From assembly GCA_041685075.1 (NCBI GenBank), contig JAWLGN010000313.1:1-6338 (forward strand): a stretch of DNA of 6,338 bases. The letters run 5' to 3'. Position 1 is the stretch's first letter, and each line of letters opens with the position of its first letter. The notes beneath the pieces were generated by a model. It ran no database searches and was not told the DNA's origin. It was given only the letters and a program-made list of their open reading frames with translations. A program made the position numbers and the translations under genes. Below, piece after piece: positions 1 to 5,867 of this stretch. The stretch comes from JAMCRM01 sp041685075. Lineage in GTDB: Bacteria > Acidobacteriota > Terriglobia > Bryobacterales > Bryobacteraceae.

Positions 1-53
1 CGCACCCCGGCCCAGAACTCTTAAGTGAAAGATAAATCGAAAGATACTGTAGA
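1..53. other. Intergenic left edge, no gene seen
   Basis: All three plus frames close within the first 33 bases, so at most the last few codons of an upstream gene could be here and they cannot be recognised. Bases 20-53 are clearly more AT-rich than the rest of the window. Read on the minus strand, this stretch is a T-rich run following the hairpin at 54-93, which fits a terminator tail. Confidence 0.4.
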
Positions 54-93
54 GCGGGCCGGCCACCCTCAACCCATCGGCTGGCTGGCCCGC
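54..93 (-). terminator. Probable terminator hairpin of the small minus-strand gene
   Basis: Bases 54-65 and 82-93 are complementary over 12 positions. The only imperfection is a G/T pair (61 with 86), which is a wobble on the plus-strand transcript and an A-C mismatch on the minus-strand one. The loop is 16 bases. The hairpin lies about 40 bases past the stop codon of the 131-352 gene. On the minus strand it is followed by a moderately T-rich stretch (53 down to about 25) rather than a clean U-tract. It could also serve a plus-strand gene ending just left of the window. Confidence 0.35.
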
Positions 94-130
94 AGGCTGT
101 AGCGTCCGGTCGCCCCGCCGGCTGCGCGGG

Positions 131-352
131 CTATCGTCCCCGCGAGGAGCGCAGCGCGGCAGGCTCCACCAACCGGAGCACGTGTTCCCCGGCCTGCTCG
201 TCGAAGCGGTAGTCCAGCACGGCGTCGGCGGCATCCAGGGCCGGCTCGAGGGTCACGGTGGGATTGGCCAGTCGCACCTCGCCGTCGTTGGTGATGCGCA
301 GTTCGCTTCCCACCTGCAAGGGGATACGGGTAAAGTTCGGTTGGGGGCCCAT
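131..352 (-). CDS. Small conserved-looking hypothetical protein (73 aa)
   Basis: I do not recognise this protein. ATG at 352 is chosen because a near-perfect Shine-Dalgarno sequence, GGAGGAGGT (365-357), sits four bases upstream. An in-frame TTG at 370 lies 5' of that site and is unlikely to be used. The product is acidic in its middle part (LEPALDAADAVLDYRFDE). It alternates hydrophobic and polar residues in a way that suggests several short beta strands, and ends in a basic tail (SSRGR). No signal peptide, transmembrane segment, cysteine or known motif is visible, so it is probably cytoplasmic. It is transcribed divergently from the VTT membrane protein gene. The strong ribosome binding site, the ATG and the plausible downstream hairpin support a real gene. 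A plus-strand frame open across it from 182 is judged to be an artefact. Confidence 0.6.
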   Translation of the reverse strand: MGPQPNFTRIPLQVGSELRITNDGEVRLANPTVTLEPALDAADAVLDYRFDEQAGEHVLRLVEPAALRSSRGR

Positions 353-487
353 GGCCACCTCCTCCCTCAATTATGGGCGCGGCGGCCGGGGCGCCGTCTG
401 TGCGCTTCCGTCCACCGTCCGCGCCTCCCCGGAAAGCTTTGGCGCACAACGTGTACTGTTTGGCTGGAGCTTGAGCGGGGCATTCGC
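353..487. promoter_or_regulatory. Divergent intergenic region between the 73-aa gene and the VTT gene
   Basis: This 135-base gap must hold promoters for both directions. On the minus strand, CATAAT (375-370) resembles a -10 box about 18 bases from the start at 352, without a clear -35. On the plus strand, TACTGT (454-459) has the TAnnnT form of a -10 box about 28 bases before the proposed TTG start at 488. Both assignments are weak, single-site matches. Confidence 0.3.
357..365 (-). promoter_or_regulatory. Strong ribosome binding site for the 73-aa gene
   Basis: The minus strand reads GGAGGAGGT followed by GGCC and ATG, an almost full anti-16S match with a short 4-base spacer. It decides the start at 352 over the upstream TTG at 370. 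It is much stronger than any site in front of the other plus-strand genes here. Confidence 0.75.
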
Positions 488-1096
488 TTGGAACAGTTCG
501 CCAGGGAGTTGTTCGCCTTCTTCATCGCCCTGGGCGGTTTCGGGCTGCTGGGCGCCGGAATCGTGACCTCCCTGGTTTTCGTGCCCTTCGGCCACGATCT
601 CCTGATGGTGGCGCTCACGGCGCGCCGCAGCGATCTGTTGCTCTACTACACCCTCATGTCGGCCGCCGGATCGGTAGCCGGCGCTTACCTCATCGACCTG
701 CTGTTCCGCAGGAGCGGCGAGAGCGGCCTGGCCCGCCACCTGCCTCCCCGGCGCCTGGACTATCTCAAGCAGAAGATCTCCGCGCACGGCGGGCCGGCCA
801 TTGCGGTGGCCTGCCTGGCGCCGCCTCCCTTTCCCTACTCGCCCTTTCTGATGGCCGCTTCGGCGTTGCAATATCCCCGCCGCAAGCTGCTGGTCATCGT
901 GGGGGTGTCTCGCGGGGTGCGGTTTCTGGCCATGGGACTGCTGGCGCTCTGGTTCGGCAGCCGCATTCTCGCTTTGGCGGAGCACCCCGCCGCGCAGATT
1001 ACCGTAATCGCGCTGGTGGTTCTGGCGGTGGTTGGGAGCGCCCTCTCGATCTATCGCTGGGTGAAGCGCAGCCGCCGGGTAGAGGGCCTCGCCTGA
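488..1096 (+). CDS. VTT/DedA (YqaA-like) integral membrane protein
   Basis: A 202-aa inner-membrane protein of the VTT (SNARE-associated/DedA, PF09335-like) type. Family members are linked to membrane homeostasis and, in some cases, lipid-carrier flipping; the substrate here cannot be told. Hydrophobic segments lie at about residues 8-30, 32-45, 52-73, 103-127, 134-160 and 169-188. The glycine-spaced segment GSVAGAYLIDLLFRRSG (61-77) and the proline-rich re-entrant-like stretch APPPFPYSP (111-119) fit the VTT pattern. The C-terminus is basic (KRSRR), as expected for a cytoplasmic end. The start is uncertain. The frame is open back to 182 without an ATG, but that region overlaps the 73-aa minus-strand gene and encodes arginine-rich, non-membrane sequence. 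TTG at 488, with GGGG seven bases upstream, gives a normal family length. A CTG at 464 is an alternative. The next gene begins 30 bases after the stop on the same strand. Confidence 0.75.
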   Translation: MEQFARELFAFFIALGGFGLLGAGIVTSLVFVPFGHDLLMVALTARRSDLLLYYTLMSAAGSVAGAYLIDLLFRRSGESGLARHLPPRRLDYLKQKISAHGGPAIAVACLAPPPFPYSPFLMAASALQYPRRKLLVIVGVSRGVRFLAMGLLALWFGSRILALAEHPAAQITVIALVVLAVVGSALSIYRWVKRSRRVEGLA

Positions 1097-1106
1097 CGGG
1101 CGGTGC

Positions 1107-1123
1107 GTTGCGATAAGATCGGC
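1107..1123 (+). promoter_or_regulatory. Leaderless-type promoter, -10 box TAAGAT
   Basis: TAAGAT at 1114-1119 lies seven bases before ATG 1127, which would place the transcription start at the initiator codon itself. No Shine-Dalgarno sequence is present between it and the ATG. The 17-base block 1107-1123 matches 5848-5864, upstream of the paralogous gene, at 16 of 17 positions, and similarity stops immediately 5' of it. No convincing -35 hexamer is seen. Its 5' neighbour is the tail of the VTT gene. Confidence 0.55.
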
Positions 1124-1591
1124 GATATGCCGAATATTCAAATGACCCGCCGCGGGTTGCTGGTTTCGGCCGCCGCCGCGGCCGGCGCGCGTGCCTTTGC
1201 TCCGGCGGCGCCCACAGAGTTCCAGATTGCCTGTATGACCCTGCCCTACGGGAACGCTCCCTTCGAACGGGCCCTCTCCGGCATCGCCTCGGCTGGATAC
1301 CGCTACGTCGCCTGGGGACCCTACCAAGGCATTGACGGCAAGCGCGCCCCGCTGCTGGAGCCGGGCGCCCCCGCTTCGGCCGCCCGCCAACTCGCCGCCC
1401 GCACGCGCGACGCGGGCCTCGAGCCGGTCATGATGTTTGCCGTCACCTACGTGGAGGCCCCCGAGGCGCTCAAGGACTTCCGCAGCCGCATCGAACAGGC
1501 CGTCGCCGCCCGTATCCCTTACATTCTGGCGTTCGGGAATACCCGGAAGGATATGCGGGACACCTGGATCCGCAACCTGAAAGCCATCGGC
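1107..1591 (+). repeat. Diverged long direct repeat, copy 1
   Basis: This block (promoter plus the first 155 codons of the epimerase-like gene) is homologous to 5848-6338. The alignment is ungapped through codon 137. Copy 2 then carries two extra codons, and the ending of both copies re-aligns at TWIRNLKAIG. The rest of this copy, to 2056, has no counterpart visible because the window ends. Confidence 0.85.
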
Positions 1592-2056
1592 CCCATGGCC
1601 CGCGGCGCCGGCGTCACCGTGGCCATCAAACAGCACGGCGGCACTACCGCCACCGGCACCATGTGCGCGGAGATCGTCGAGGCGGTGGCCGATGAAGGCA
1701 TCAAGATGTTCTTCGATGCCGGCAACAACGCCTGGTACGCCGGCGCCGATCCCATCCCCGACGCCCAGCGAGCCGCCCGGCACATTCGCGGCTTCGCCAT
1801 CAAGGACTACCGCGGCTTCCCCCAACGCGCCTCTTGTGGTCCCGGCTTCGGCGAGATCGACCATTACAAACTGCTGGCCCCGGTGGCGCAGACCGGCCTG
1901 AAAATGCCGCTGGCCTTCGAGACCATCACCGAACCCTACGTGCCGCGGCCTTCTTCGCCGGAGGGCGTCGACCGGTTGGCCCGCAACGCGCGCGAATACC
2001 TGGAAACGGTGGTTGCCGGTTTGCAGGCCGCCCTTGCCGCCCCGAAGAAAGGCTAA
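1127..2056 (+). CDS. Tat-exported sugar isomerase/epimerase-like TIM-barrel protein
   Basis: A 309-aa protein of the xylose isomerase-like TIM-barrel superfamily (AP_endonuc_2, PF01261). The family isomerises or epimerises sugars and cyclitols or processes their derivatives; the substrate is unknown here. The N-terminus carries a twin-arginine signal: TRRGLL (R8, R9), an alanine-rich core and an ARAFA or APA cleavage region near residues 25-27. A periplasmic location is therefore expected. Barrel landmarks are KQH (168-170), FDAGN (195-199/200, D197), AIKD (224-227), GFGEID (240-245) and FETI (264-267, E265). In many relatives, a metal-binding Glu occupies the K168 position (as in ENH) and a His occupies the A224 position (as in HIKD). 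This copy therefore lacks two usual ligands, although Lys-x-His members are known in this superfamily. ATG 1127 is preferred because of the TAAGAT box spaced seven bases upstream; M6 (1142) is an alternative and still retains the RR motif. It converges on the receptor gene. Confidence 0.85.
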   Translation: MPNIQMTRRGLLVSAAAAAGARAFAPAAPTEFQIACMTLPYGNAPFERALSGIASAGYRYVAWGPYQGIDGKRAPLLEPGAPASAARQLAARTRDAGLEPVMMFAVTYVEAPEALKDFRSRIEQAVAARIPYILAFGNTRKDMRDTWIRNLKAIGPMARGAGVTVAIKQHGGTTATGTMCAEIVEAVADEGIKMFFDAGNNAWYAGADPIPDAQRAARHIRGFAIKDYRGFPQRASCGPGFGEIDHYKLLAPVAQTGLKMPLAFETITEPYVPRPSSPEGVDRLARNAREYLETVVAGLQAALAAPKKG

Positions 2057-2061
2057 CGGCT

Positions 2062-2093
2062 TGTAGCCGCGGCCCTCTCGAGCCGCGGCTACA
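2062..2093. terminator. Perfect inverted repeat between convergent genes
   Basis: TGTAGCCGCGGC (2062-2073) and its exact reverse complement (2082-2093) flank an 8-base loop. It sits in the 49-base gap between the stop codons of the epimerase-like gene (2056) and the receptor gene (2106). Position and stability suggest a bidirectional transcription barrier. There is no T-tract on either side, so it is not a canonical intrinsic terminator and may instead be a member of a dispersed palindromic repeat family. Confidence 0.6.
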
Positions 2094-2105
2094 CACTCCC
2101 TCAGG

Positions 2106-5100
2106 CTAGAAAGACAGCTTCAGCCCGAGCTGCCAGTTGCGCGCGTCTCCGGCGGTACTGGTGATCCGGCCGAAGGCGCTGTTGGTGGGCGCCACGTTCG
2201 GGTTGCCGAAGTTGGTCTGGTTCCAGGCGTTGTAAACGTCGGCCCGGAACTGCAGCCGGGTACGCTCCGTGATGGAGAACTTCTTCACGATGGAGAAGTC
2301 CCAGCTCCGTTGATCGTCGCCGCGGATTCCGCTGAACCGCAGCGGAAACGCCCGGAGATTGCTGCCAAGCTGCTGGTTGTTCACGCGATTGAAGCCCGCC
2401 TCGGTGTTGAACCAGCGGTCCGCGTGCCGTTCCGAACCGGAGAGGGCGACGTTGTGAATATCGCCCACGAACAGGATGTTGCCCCAGTTCAACGGAGCGC
2501 CGCTCTGGCGGGTCATGACGGCCCCGAGCTGCCAGCCGCCGAGCACCATGTCGACGGCCGTGGGCAGGTTGGAACCGAAGCGGCGGCCCTTACCGAACGG
2601 CAGCTCCCACACCCCGCTGCCCGCGATGCGGTGCGGCCGGTCCAGGGTCGAGAGGCTCTCATAGGGCATCGGATCGGTGGCGTTCAGGAACTGCACCGCT
2701 TCCATGGACTTCGACCAGGTATAGGCCAGTTGCAGCGTGAAGCCGTGCGAGAAGCGCTTCTCCGAGCGCAGTTGCATGGAGTGGTACCAGGAATAGCCCG
2801 CCGGATCGTCGCTGGTGATGTTGCCAAAGTGCGGATAGGGCTTCAGCAGGTTGCCGCGCGAGATGTTCCGGCCGAAGATCGGGTCGATGCCGAAGAACGG
2901 GCTGGGGAAGGTGGCGCTCAGGTAATCGATGGTGGCCTGGTCGCGTACGGGACTGGTGCTCAGGTACGAGGCCGGAGTCGAGTTGTAGTTGCGATCAACC
3001 GGCAGCCGGGTGCCGCGGCTGCCCACGTAGGAGACGTCCACCACGAAATCCGCCGGCAGCATGCGCTGCACCCCGACCGACCAGCGCTGCGAGTACGACC
3101 GCGGCCGGTTGGGATTGTGGAAGTCGATGGCCTGCCCCAGGTTGGTGACCAGCCCGCCGGCCGGCCCCAGCGGCGCCCGCAGCCCGTTGGGGAACGGGTG
3201 GGCCGTGGTGGCCACGTAGGTCTGGCCGTTGTCGAGCGAGGCCTGGATGGGGGTTCCCTGCGAAAAGCCCGTCTGGATGGGCACGGTGGCGAAGATGCCG
3301 TTCACCGTGTAGAAGATGCCGTAGCCGCCGCGCAGGGTGGTCTTGTCGTTGATCTGGTAGGCCAGCCCGACGCGCGGCATGAAGGCCTTCTTCTCGCTCA
3401 GGAACGGGCTGCGTCCGATGCCGCCCTGGTTGACCCAGGTCAGCCCGCCCAGTACGCGGAACTGCTCCGGCGAGAGTTCCGGAATGGGGGCGGCCGCATA
3501 GTTCGCCCTGGCCTGCGCCTCGATGGGATTCGCCGGCGTGGGATCGAAGGCCGAAGCGAAGCGGTTGTACCGCTCCGTAACGGGGCTCTCGTACTCCCAG
3601 CGCAGCCCCAGGTTCAGGGTCAGCCTGGAGGTCAGCCGCAGGTCGTCGTGGAAGTAGATGCCGAAGAAGTGGTCCTGCAGCGCGGAACTGGCGGAGCGGT
3701 CCATGGAGCCGTCCGGAATGCCGAACAGCATGGTGGCCAGGTCCTGCCCGATGGTGGCTGCCGGGGAGTTATCCAGCGGCCCCCGGGTATAGGTGGTCCC
3801 GAAGGAGTAAGTCGGCACGATGGCGGTGGGATGGCGGTCGTTGAAGCTCCGCTCCAGCCGGTACTCGGCGCCGAACTTCATGGCGTGCCGGCCCTGTAGC
3901 CGGGTCACGTTGGCCGAGAGCGTGTGGGTGATGCTGGAGTTCACGCCGTCGCCGTTCTCCCAGTTGGAAATCGCCGTGAACGCGCCCACTTGCAGGCGAG
4001 GGATGGGGGATTCTTCGGTAGTCAGCGCGAGCAGCTCGGGAGAGAAGCCCAGGCTGGCCAGGTCGTAGCCGCGCGAGCGGCGGTACTCCCACCACTTCGT
4101 GCTCGAGAGTCCGTAGCGCAGGTTGAGCACCAGCATGGGGTTGATGACGATCACGTCGTCGAGCGCGATGCCGCGGTTCGGCCGGTTCGAGAACAGCCCC
4201 TGGATGCCCGTGCCGAAGGTCTCGTTCTTGTTCTCCTTCCAGAAGTCGTAGTGCGCCCGCAGAAACGCGCGGTGGTTCTCGCTGAAAGCGTGATCCAGCC
4301 GCAGCATGTGCTGGGAGGTTTTCTGGATGGCCTTATTCGCCAGGAAGAAGTTGTTGCGCCCGTCCACCGTGCCCTGCTGGTTGGGCAGCGGATAGAGCGC
4401 CGCCAGTTTCAGCCCCACCGGGTCGAGCATGCTGGAGGGAATCACGTTGCCGGGGATCGGCTGGCGCCGGAAGCGCCCGCTGCCCGAGGGCACCGTGCTG
4501 AAGGGGTCGTAGATCTGGTAGGAGCTGTTGATAGCCAGCAGCGCGGAGAAGTCTCCCGCGCGCTCCGCCGCCGTCGGCACCGTGCTGGTGTTGGCGCGCG
4601 GCACGCCGAAGCGGTTGTCCTCGAAGACATAGAACCAGAAGGTGCGGTTCCTGCCGTTGTAGAGGTTGGGCAGCACCAGGGGGCCGCCGGCGGAGCCGCC
4701 CGAACGGTGGTCCTGGTAGATGTTGCGCTCGGTGACGCCGGCCTTGTTGGTGAAGAAGTTGGGCGCGTCCAGGCTGCTGTGCCGCAGGGTGTAGTGCACT
4801 TCACCGTGCAGCTCGTTGGTGCCGCTGGTGGTGCTCACGTTGACCACCGATCCCATGGTGTGGCCGATCGAAGCGTCGTAGGCCGTGGTCTGCATCTTGA
4901 ACTCGCGCACGGCCCCGGAGGGCGGGCTGAAGGCGATGCGGCCGTAGCCGCGACCGCGGTCCGCCGCCATGTTGTTGATGCCGTCGATCTGGAACTCGTT
5001 GTTGTAGGTCCCGGAGCCGTCGGTGGAGATCTGGGAAACGGCCTCCGGCGACATGGCCTTGCGCAGCCGCATGTCCGTGGAGTTGACCACTCCAGGGGTC

Positions 5101-5582
5101 AGGAGCGTAAGCTCCATGGGGGTGCCGCCGCGCTGGGGCAAGTCCAAAATGCGGCGCTGGTCGATAACCTGGCCGAGCGATGAGGTGGTGGTGTCGAGCA
5201 GCGGCGTGGAAGCGGTCACCTCGATGGTTTCGCTTACCGCGCCGATCTCCAGTTGGATCGGAAGATCGACGGTTTCACCAACCCGAACCTCGATCTTATC
5301 CCGGACAAACCGCTTGAAGCCCGTCACTTCCGCGGTAATACGGTACACGCCGGGCTGTAAGAACGGTATCTGGTAACTGCCGGCGGCATTGGTGGCCGCC
5401 GAAGCCGCCACCCCGGTCTCCGCATTGACAGCCCGCACGGACACTCCGGGGATGGCCGCGTCCGATGAATCCCGCACCGTGCCGGTGATGGAGCCGCGCG
5501 GATCCTGGGCAAACGCACCGGTGCCCAGGGCGAAGGTCAGAAACACTGAAAAGCAGGTCACTCGCAAGGCAAGTCGCCTCAT
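2106..5582 (-). CDS. TonB-dependent receptor, Oar-like, with carboxypeptidase-regulatory-like domain
   Basis: A 1158-aa outer-membrane protein likely to import a large ligand, plausibly a carbohydrate or degradation product, with TonB/ExbBD energy. Residues 1-25 form a Sec signal peptide (MRRLALRV, hydrophobic core, GAFA before QDPRG). Residues about 30-112 match the carboxypeptidase-regulatory-like beta-sandwich: GSITGTVRDSSDAAIPGVSV, GSYQIPFLQPGVYRI and VTGFKRF. ETIEVTAS (118-125) resembles a TonB-box/plug entry. The plug covers about 120-255, with NEFQIDGINN (195-204) and GSVVNVSTTSGTNELHG (244-260). The rest is a long beta barrel with many aromatic strand ends, closing with LGLKLSF and a C-terminal Phe typical of outer-membrane insertion. 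The length is normal for Oar-like receptors and there is no frameshift. ATG 5582 is chosen because GAGGAA lies six bases upstream; a GTG at 5603 is in frame but lies 5' of that site and would put an unusual MKNEEPY leader before the signal. No sigma/anti-sigma or SusD partner is in view. Confidence 0.95.
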   Translation of the reverse strand: MRRLALRVTCFSVFLTFALGTGAFAQDPRGSITGTVRDSSDAAIPGVSVRAVNAETGVAASAATNAAGSYQIPFLQPGVYRITAEVTGFKRFVRDKIEVRVGETVDLPIQLEIGAVSETIEVTASTPLLDTTTSSLGQVIDQRRILDLPQRGGTPMELTLLTPGVVNSTDMRLRKAMSPEAVSQISTDGSGTYNNEFQIDGINNMAADRGRGYGRIAFSPPSGAVREFKMQTTAYDASIGHTMGSVVNVSTTSGTNELHGEVHYTLRHSSLDAPNFFTNKAGVTERNIYQDHRSGGSAGGPLVLPNLYNGRNRTFWFYVFEDNRFGVPRANTSTVPTAAERAGDFSALLAINSSYQIYDPFSTVPSGSGRFRRQPIPGNVIPSSMLDPVGLKLAALYPLPNQQGTVDGRNNFFLANKAIQKTSQHMLRLDHAFSENHRAFLRAHYDFWKENKNETFGTGIQGLFSNRPNRGIALDDVIVINPMLVLNLRYGLSSTKWWEYRRSRGYDLASLGFSPELLALTTEESPIPRLQVGAFTAISNWENGDGVNSSITHTLSANVTRLQGRHAMKFGAEYRLERSFNDRHPTAIVPTYSFGTTYTRGPLDNSPAATIGQDLATMLFGIPDGSMDRSASSALQDHFFGIYFHDDLRLTSRLTLNLGLRWEYESPVTERYNRFASAFDPTPANPIEAQARANYAAAPIPELSPEQFRVLGGLTWVNQGGIGRSPFLSEKKAFMPRVGLAYQINDKTTLRGGYGIFYTVNGIFATVPIQTGFSQGTPIQASLDNGQTYVATTAHPFPNGLRAPLGPAGGLVTNLGQAIDFHNPNRPRSYSQRWSVGVQRMLPADFVVDVSYVGSRGTRLPVDRNYNSTPASYLSTSPVRDQATIDYLSATFPSPFFGIDPIFGRNISRGNLLKPYPHFGNITSDDPAGYSWYHSMQLRSEKRFSHGFTLQLAYTWSKSMEAVQFLNATDPMPYESLSTLDRPHRIAGSGVWELPFGKGRRFGSNLPTAVDMVLGGWQLGAVMTRQSGAPLNWGNILFVGDIHNVALSGSERHADRWFNTEAGFNRVNNQQLGSNLRAFPLRFSGIRGDDQRSWDFSIVKKFSITERTRLQFRADVYNAWNQTNFGNPNVAPTNSAFGRITSTAGDARNWQLGLKLSF

Positions 5583-5588
5583 ATATGG

Positions 5589-5594
5589 TTCCTC
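5589..5594 (-). promoter_or_regulatory. Ribosome binding site of the receptor gene
   Basis: GAGGAA on the minus strand, six bases before ATG 5582. It settles the start in favour of the MRRLALRV signal peptide rather than the in-frame GTG at 5603. Confidence 0.7.
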
Positions 5595-5602
5595 GTTTTT
5601 CA

Positions 5603-5623
5603 CTGCCGACTACCGACTGCTGA
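5603..5623. repeat. Three degenerate 7-base tandem units
   Basis: CTGCCGA, CTACCGA and CTGCTGA follow one another directly. Units 2 and 3 each differ from unit 1 at one position. They lie 20-40 bases upstream of the receptor start, so would be in its 5' untranslated region or promoter. The array is too short to be sure it is not chance. Confidence 0.3.
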
Positions 5624-5825
5624 AACCGCTCGCCTAATGGCGAACCGACGGGCACACCCCGGCCTTCAGACCCGTGAGCATCGCTCCAAGGGCCTGAGCG
5701 CCGTTTTCCGGACTGCGCATTGCGGCAGCCCTTTGTCGTGCATTCAGAAGACCCCGTCTGGGATCAAGGATACTCCAAACCGGGCCGTTTCGGGTGAAAG
5801 GTCACAGCGGGAAGCGCTCCCCGTT

Positions 5826-5839
5826 GTGCGCCCGCGCAC
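5826..5839. promoter_or_regulatory. Palindrome, candidate operator
   Basis: GTGCGC and GCGCAC are separated by CC, forming a perfect 6+2+6 palindrome. It is centred 35-36 bases upstream of ATG 5868, exactly where a -35 element would be if transcription starts at the ATG. A regulator binding site is possible. Copy 1 has no equivalent because its upstream sequence is the VTT coding end. GC-rich palindromes of this size also arise by chance. Confidence 0.3.
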
Positions 5840-5847
5840 GAGTCCTG

Positions 5848-5864
5848 GTTGCGGTAAGATCGGC
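5848..5864 (+). promoter_or_regulatory. Leaderless-type promoter, -10 box TAAGAT (second copy)
   Basis: TAAGAT at 5855-5860 is seven bases before ATG 5868, the same geometry as in front of the first copy. The block differs from 1107-1123 by a single base (G for A at 5854). The bases just before the ATG differ between copies (CTT versus GAT), as does everything 5' of the block. No Shine-Dalgarno sequence is visible. Confidence 0.55.
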
Positions 5865-5867
5865 CTT

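Larger units (their letters stand above)
5583..5867. promoter_or_regulatory. Divergent intergenic region between receptor and second epimerase-like gene
   Basis: This 285-base gap has no credible gene. It holds the receptor's ribosome binding site, a short heptamer repeat (5603-5623), a 14-base palindrome (5826-5839) and the TAAGAT promoter of the second epimerase-like gene. A clear minus-strand -35/-10 pair for the receptor was not found. The middle (about 5640-5820) shows no feature beyond weak inverted matches such as AAGGGC (5688-5693) with GCCCTT (5728-5733). Confidence 0.5.

Noticed and set aside
114..130. Small hairpin CCCGC/GCGGG just after the 73-aa gene stop codon
   Set aside because: Only a 5-bp stem with a 7-base loop and no T-rich tail; expected often by chance in GC-rich DNA. 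The hairpin at 54-93 is a better terminator candidate.
371..1864. 497-aa minus-strand open frame across the VTT and epimerase-like genes
   Set aside because: Antisense to two genes with clear domain signatures. Its translation is Gly/Ala/Arg/His-rich with no motif and no ribosome binding site, as expected from a GC-rich shadow frame.
2310..3899. 529-aa plus-strand open frame antisense to the receptor
   Set aside because: Low-complexity Arg/Val/Gly/Ala-rich translation with no domain, opposite to an intact receptor gene with a signal peptide and C-terminal Phe. Long antisense frames are common at this GC content.
3924..5183. 419-aa plus-strand open frame antisense to the receptor
   Set aside because: Same reasoning: compositionally biased, no recognisable motif, fully covered by the receptor coding sequence.
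2106..5582. Receptor gene as a mobile insertion between the two repeat copies
   Set aside because: No transposase, integrase, terminal inverted repeats or target duplications are visible at its edges. The flanking homology is explained by paralogous genes.
5688..5733. Inverted match AAGGGC/GCCCTT as a possible RNA structure or riboswitch
   Set aside because: Six bases with a 34-base loop, no conserved riboswitch core, and no support from the surrounding sequence.
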